Source: Kuschelorhynchus macadamiae
Taxonomy: Eukaryota; Arthropoda; Insecta; Coleoptera; Curculionidae
Assembly: GCA_030620095.1 (NCBI GenBank)
Contig: JAUTXW010000873.1
Coordinates: 958,001-1,022,000 of the forward strand
DNA length: 64,000 nucleotides
Direction of reading: 5' to 3'
Positions 60,828 to 64,000 of the stretch are shown one piece after another. The notes beneath the pieces are model-generated. The model had not been told where the DNA came from and ran no database searches. It worked only from the letters and a program-made list of their open reading frames with translations. Made by a program: the position numbers and the translations under genes. Every line of letters begins with the position of its first letter. The stretch's first letter is position 1.

Positions 60828-62067
60828 CCAGACGTCCCTTTTTAAGCATGTGTCTGGCATCCGCTATATATTTTGCAATTTCATCGAATTGTTCTGTAAT
60901 GCAAAAGGCATGACTTTTTTTTAATTCACAGTCATTTGTTGAGATGATAGTTCGTTGTTACCTCAATACAAAAAAATTACATTTTTTTATCAACTCCCCT
61001 CAGACTTTCTTATTTCTTCTATTCTTATTTCTTTTTGCCGCGAGAAATCTAAATACTATATAAGTCTAATAGTAATAAATAATATTCTCTCTGGCCAGCA
61101 TTTGTAAATTTAAACAACAAACTGTACAATCGGCAACGCTGGCGCATGCGGTCGGTTTCTCATAATTTCACTTGCGTCGCTGCGTAAGGCGCGAAGATAT
61201 CGCATTCGGAATCGGGAGGGTTTTTAATTAAATCCTGGATACCCTAAAGGGGGAGAAACGAGTCGTGTTGAAAATATTGGGGGAATTTTCCCCCTTAGGA
61301 TATGCCCGCCCTAGTAGATGGGAAAGAAAGTATAACGGAAATGCTAAATAAGTAATGTAATCATGATTTTTGTTGCCCATACTTTCCTCGACTTTATTAA
61401 AATTTTAAAATTTTTTCCCTCACTTTATATTGTATTAAAAAAGCAGCTTAAAAAGATCGATTGCTCCTTGAAATTGAATATTTCCACAAAAGTGTTTTTA
61501 TTCATTTACACACAATGGAAGCGTACACGGCTTTGTTCTTAGCTTTAGGTTTCAAGTTTACTATACAAAATCAAAATACTTATACTGATACTGATGCAGT
61601 TAAGATCTCTGAAGAGCATCTTGCCATCGAACGCGATGCGCCGAAAAGTATTTTTGTCTAAATCCAAAAAATCATGACTTTATTAATAATATCAATTCAA
61701 ATGCCACCGCAAATACCAGTCAATTTTGTCCATTATACTATTCCTATAAGCATGATAAAGTTACAAAATTACATGTATTACAAATAAAAAAAAATAAATG
61801 GAAAAGTTTATTGGCTACTGAAAGTACATTTTGTAAAATTATTTTTATTTGTACAACAAATCCTAAAAAAAAAACGGTATTTTTTAAATGGGATCCTCTA
61901 TATAACTTGTTATTCGATTTTAGGAGTAACTCTAATCAAATTTATCTTTTACGTTAATATTTTCTAAACCTAAAAACAACTGCCCAACTGTTTAAAAATT
62001 GAAATTTTCAAACTTTAAGAGACTTAAGATCTAAACTAGGTATTTTATTTAGTTTTTTAAAATATAA
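60828..62067. other. AT-rich spacer with a hAT-like right tip
   Basis: The reverse complement of 61293-61316 reads gcgggcatatcctaaggggg, like a hAT subterminal end, with no partner seen. A 66-codon frame at 61461 has no recognisable motif. Confidence 0.4.
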
Positions 62068-63427
62068 ATAAACTGCTCCTTACAAGTTAGAGATATTAAA
62101 ATTCGTAACTCATTTTTTACTTGTCATAATTTTTAAAATATTCAATATACAGAGCTCTTCAATTTGTGACGAGAATTGTGGGAGCAAGTTTCTTGGAGTT
62201 ATAGATTGCCTATATCATCCCCCGTTAATGCAAGATGAGAAGTCATATTCGATTTTGGCTCCTTACAAAATAGTACTCGATTATTCAAAAGTGTCTTTTT
62301 TATTTGAACGCTACTTATGAGGTTAATCCTTACAATCTGCCTCAGCCATGAACATACCAAAACAAATTTAAAATAACACAAAATTAATTTACTTTATATA
62401 AGGGTGAAAAAACAAAGAACTTCAAAAAAAAATTTTTGAAAGCGCAAAAAAAATAAGTCAATGAATAATTAAGAAGTGGTAAAACTGCTACGAGCATTAA
62501 TTACGGCTTGACATGTTGTCAATTAAACTATTAATTATATGCTGTGGAACAGCGTTCCATAATTCTGGAAGAAGTCTTCTTAAATCATCGAATGTTTGTT
62601 CTGCCGGTACGTGTTCATCCAATTTTTTGGCACCATATCACACGCATGTTCTATACAATTGAAGAAGCGATAGAAGTGGCAATCTAAGGTGGGGTATGTT
62701 ATATTCTTCTTGATCATTTAAGACAATGGCAGCCCTGTGAGGTCTTGCATTGTCATCTAGAAACAAAAACCCGTCCCCTATAACAGCGTGAAAATTCGGC
62801 AAGACGTTGTTTATGATCATTCATATTTCCATCACATACATAAAGATTGGTGCGGCCGTTAAAACATATGCCTTCCCAAACGATTATTGATTCTCCACGG
62901 TAGGTATAAACTTTTTGTACTGTATGCTTATTACGTGGTATCCCTGGCAAAGCCCACACACGTGTTCTACGGCTATACGAAAATCTCGCATATCTAGATT
63001 CAACAGTGAAAAGTACATTCCTCCTTTCTTTTGGTATGTTCTTGGCTTAGATTGTTGAATGTAAAGATTAGCGACATAACAAGTGTTCAAATAAAAAAAT
63101 ATACACTTTTGAATAATTAAGTACTATTTTGTTAAGAACCAAAATCGAATATGGGTTCCTATCCTGTATTAAAGAGGGATGGCAATCTAAAACTTAAAGA
63201 AACTTGCCTTCACAGTTGTTGTCACAAATGGTAGAGCTCTATATTTTTTTTAGGTTTTTGCAACAATCTCTTTCACACTCTGTATAACTGACACATGCCC
63301 GTCTAAAGACGTTTTTAACCCGCCATTATAAAGTCGAAAATCTGCCATCTCTGGCGCTGTCTTACTTTTTCCTATATGTTAAATGAGTAACGAATTTTAA
63401 TATCCCTAACTCTTAAGGAGCAATTTA
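62068..63427 (-). mobile_element. Tc1-like element remnant with long inverted ends
   Basis: The outer arms (62068-62117 and 63378-63427) share TTAGGGATATTAAAATTCGT with few changes. The inner arms (about 62150-62225 and 63170-63245) share AGAGCTCT, ATTTGTGAC, AAGTTTCTT and AGATTGCC. The right side has about 130 extra bases between outer and inner parts, so this is one long, unequal terminus or two nested elements. The interior encodes a Tc1-like transposase on the minus strand. Confidence 0.65.
62500..63060 (-). pseudogene. Tc1-like transposase fragment
   Basis: The minus-strand pieces are: RVWALPGIPRNKHTVQKV region and ESIIVWEGICFNGRTNLYV (62959-62753); VIGDGFLFLDDNARPHRAAI (second catalytic Asp box, codons 62752-62757); a frame-shifted NCIEHACDM where the SPDLNPIEH box should be, so the third acidic residue is lost; and LLPELWNAVPQHIINSLIDN near 62530. 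The N-terminal DNA-binding half is absent. It once cut and pasted the element; now broken by frameshifts and stops. Confidence 0.8.
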
Positions 63428-63604
63428 TGTACAGGTTATTCGGTCACATTAAGAACGCAGTCTACAGGCTTTATTTTTTAAGAGATCAAACAATGTTAGA
63501 TATAAAAGTTTTAGGAGTCTGTCGAATGTGCTAGGATTCGTTGTCAGAATAAACAAATGAACATTGGAATTAGTTTTAACTCTATTATTTTAAATGGAAT
63601 ACTC

Positions 63605-63885
63605 TGTATAATATATGTCCATCAAATGGGTCTCTTTTTGCTGATTATAAATATACTAGGTTTGATATCTTTATCTCTAAAGATACCCGAGAAATTTGGC
63701 AAAAATCCTTTTATATTAGACAATGTATTCCCATCGACTCAACTATGTAAAAGAGCGATTTTTGTCTTTCCTTAACATACTGCCTCTCTTAAATTCCTCC
63801 TGGGTATCTTTAGGGATAAAGGTATCACACCTAGTATAGTTATAATCAGCAAAAAGAGACCCATTTGACAGACATATATTATACA
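63605..63885. mobile_element. Palindromic MITE-like element
   Basis: Arms of about 88 bp (63605-63692 and 63798-63885) pair almost perfectly: TGTATAATATATGT, CAAATGGGTCTCTTTTTGCT, GATTATAA, TATACTAGGT, CTAAAGATACCC. The spacer is about 105 bp. No target duplication found. Confidence 0.8.
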
Positions 63886-64000
63886 AGTTGATGGTCAGTT
63901 CGTTTATTTCCGATGATTATTTGTTTTTTTTGGTATCGAATTCTGCCGGTTCAGGTAAAACTCTAAAACTTTTGTAATTAACATTCTTTGATATCTTAAA

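Noticed and set aside
61461..61661. 66-codon plus-strand frame
   Set aside because: No motif, no splice sites, AT-rich codon composition equal to background.

Overview
This window is nuclear DNA from an insect. It is AT-rich, has no bacterial gene organisation, has GT/AG introns, and is filled with transposable elements of insect type. The order cannot be fixed from the sequence. I see one convincing host coding exon, on the minus strand at 3918-4152, bounded by a good acceptor and donor. Most of the window therefore looks like intron or intergenic DNA of a large host gene, used as a landing zone by mobile elements. No tRNA, rRNA or CRISPR array was seen.

Layout. 1-3740 holds two long inverted-repeat elements. 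3918-4169 is the host exon. 5.3-10.8 kb holds copies of a dispersed repeat (cagacagac core, terminal hairpin), two elements rich in TATCGATA, and a non-LTR retrotransposon wreck. 15.2-20.0 kb is a hAT-like element containing a piggyBac pseudogene. 20.5-21.4 kb is a hAT deletion derivative with a perfect target-site duplication (TSD). 22-23.1 kb is a decayed repeat-borne Cys-rich gene. 24.7-25.5 kb is a tandem array whose last unit is inverted. 27.0-29.7 kb is an IS630/Tc1/mariner element with long termini. 30.8-35.2 kb holds two copies of an unassigned repeat and a broken Transib transposase.

The most informative part is 38.9-52.5 kb. Two hAT insertions with different 8-bp target duplications (ctttcaag and ggttgaac) flank a segment, here called A. 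Segment A occurs twice, and the hAT copy between the two A copies has one flank from each site. That is the signature of unequal crossing-over between hAT copies. The middle hAT was then hit by a full-length Transib element (44307-47802) with CACTGTG termini, a CGCCG duplication and a transposase that aligns motif by motif with the RAG1 core. The first A copy was later hit by a pogo-like element and a non-LTR retrotransposon, while the second A copy shows the pogo empty site.

52.5-64 kb holds a CpG-richer patch, a second copy of a 330-bp repeat, an about 880-bp (TA)n tract, a second pogo-like element with a 53-bp intron and an internal deletion, a broken Tc1-like element and a terminal inverted repeat. 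All transposases seen here are damaged. The least damaged is the 45.1-47.1 kb Transib gene, with two frameshifts and no other stop that I noticed. Coordinates of element ends supported by target duplications are exact; other repeat borders are approximate.
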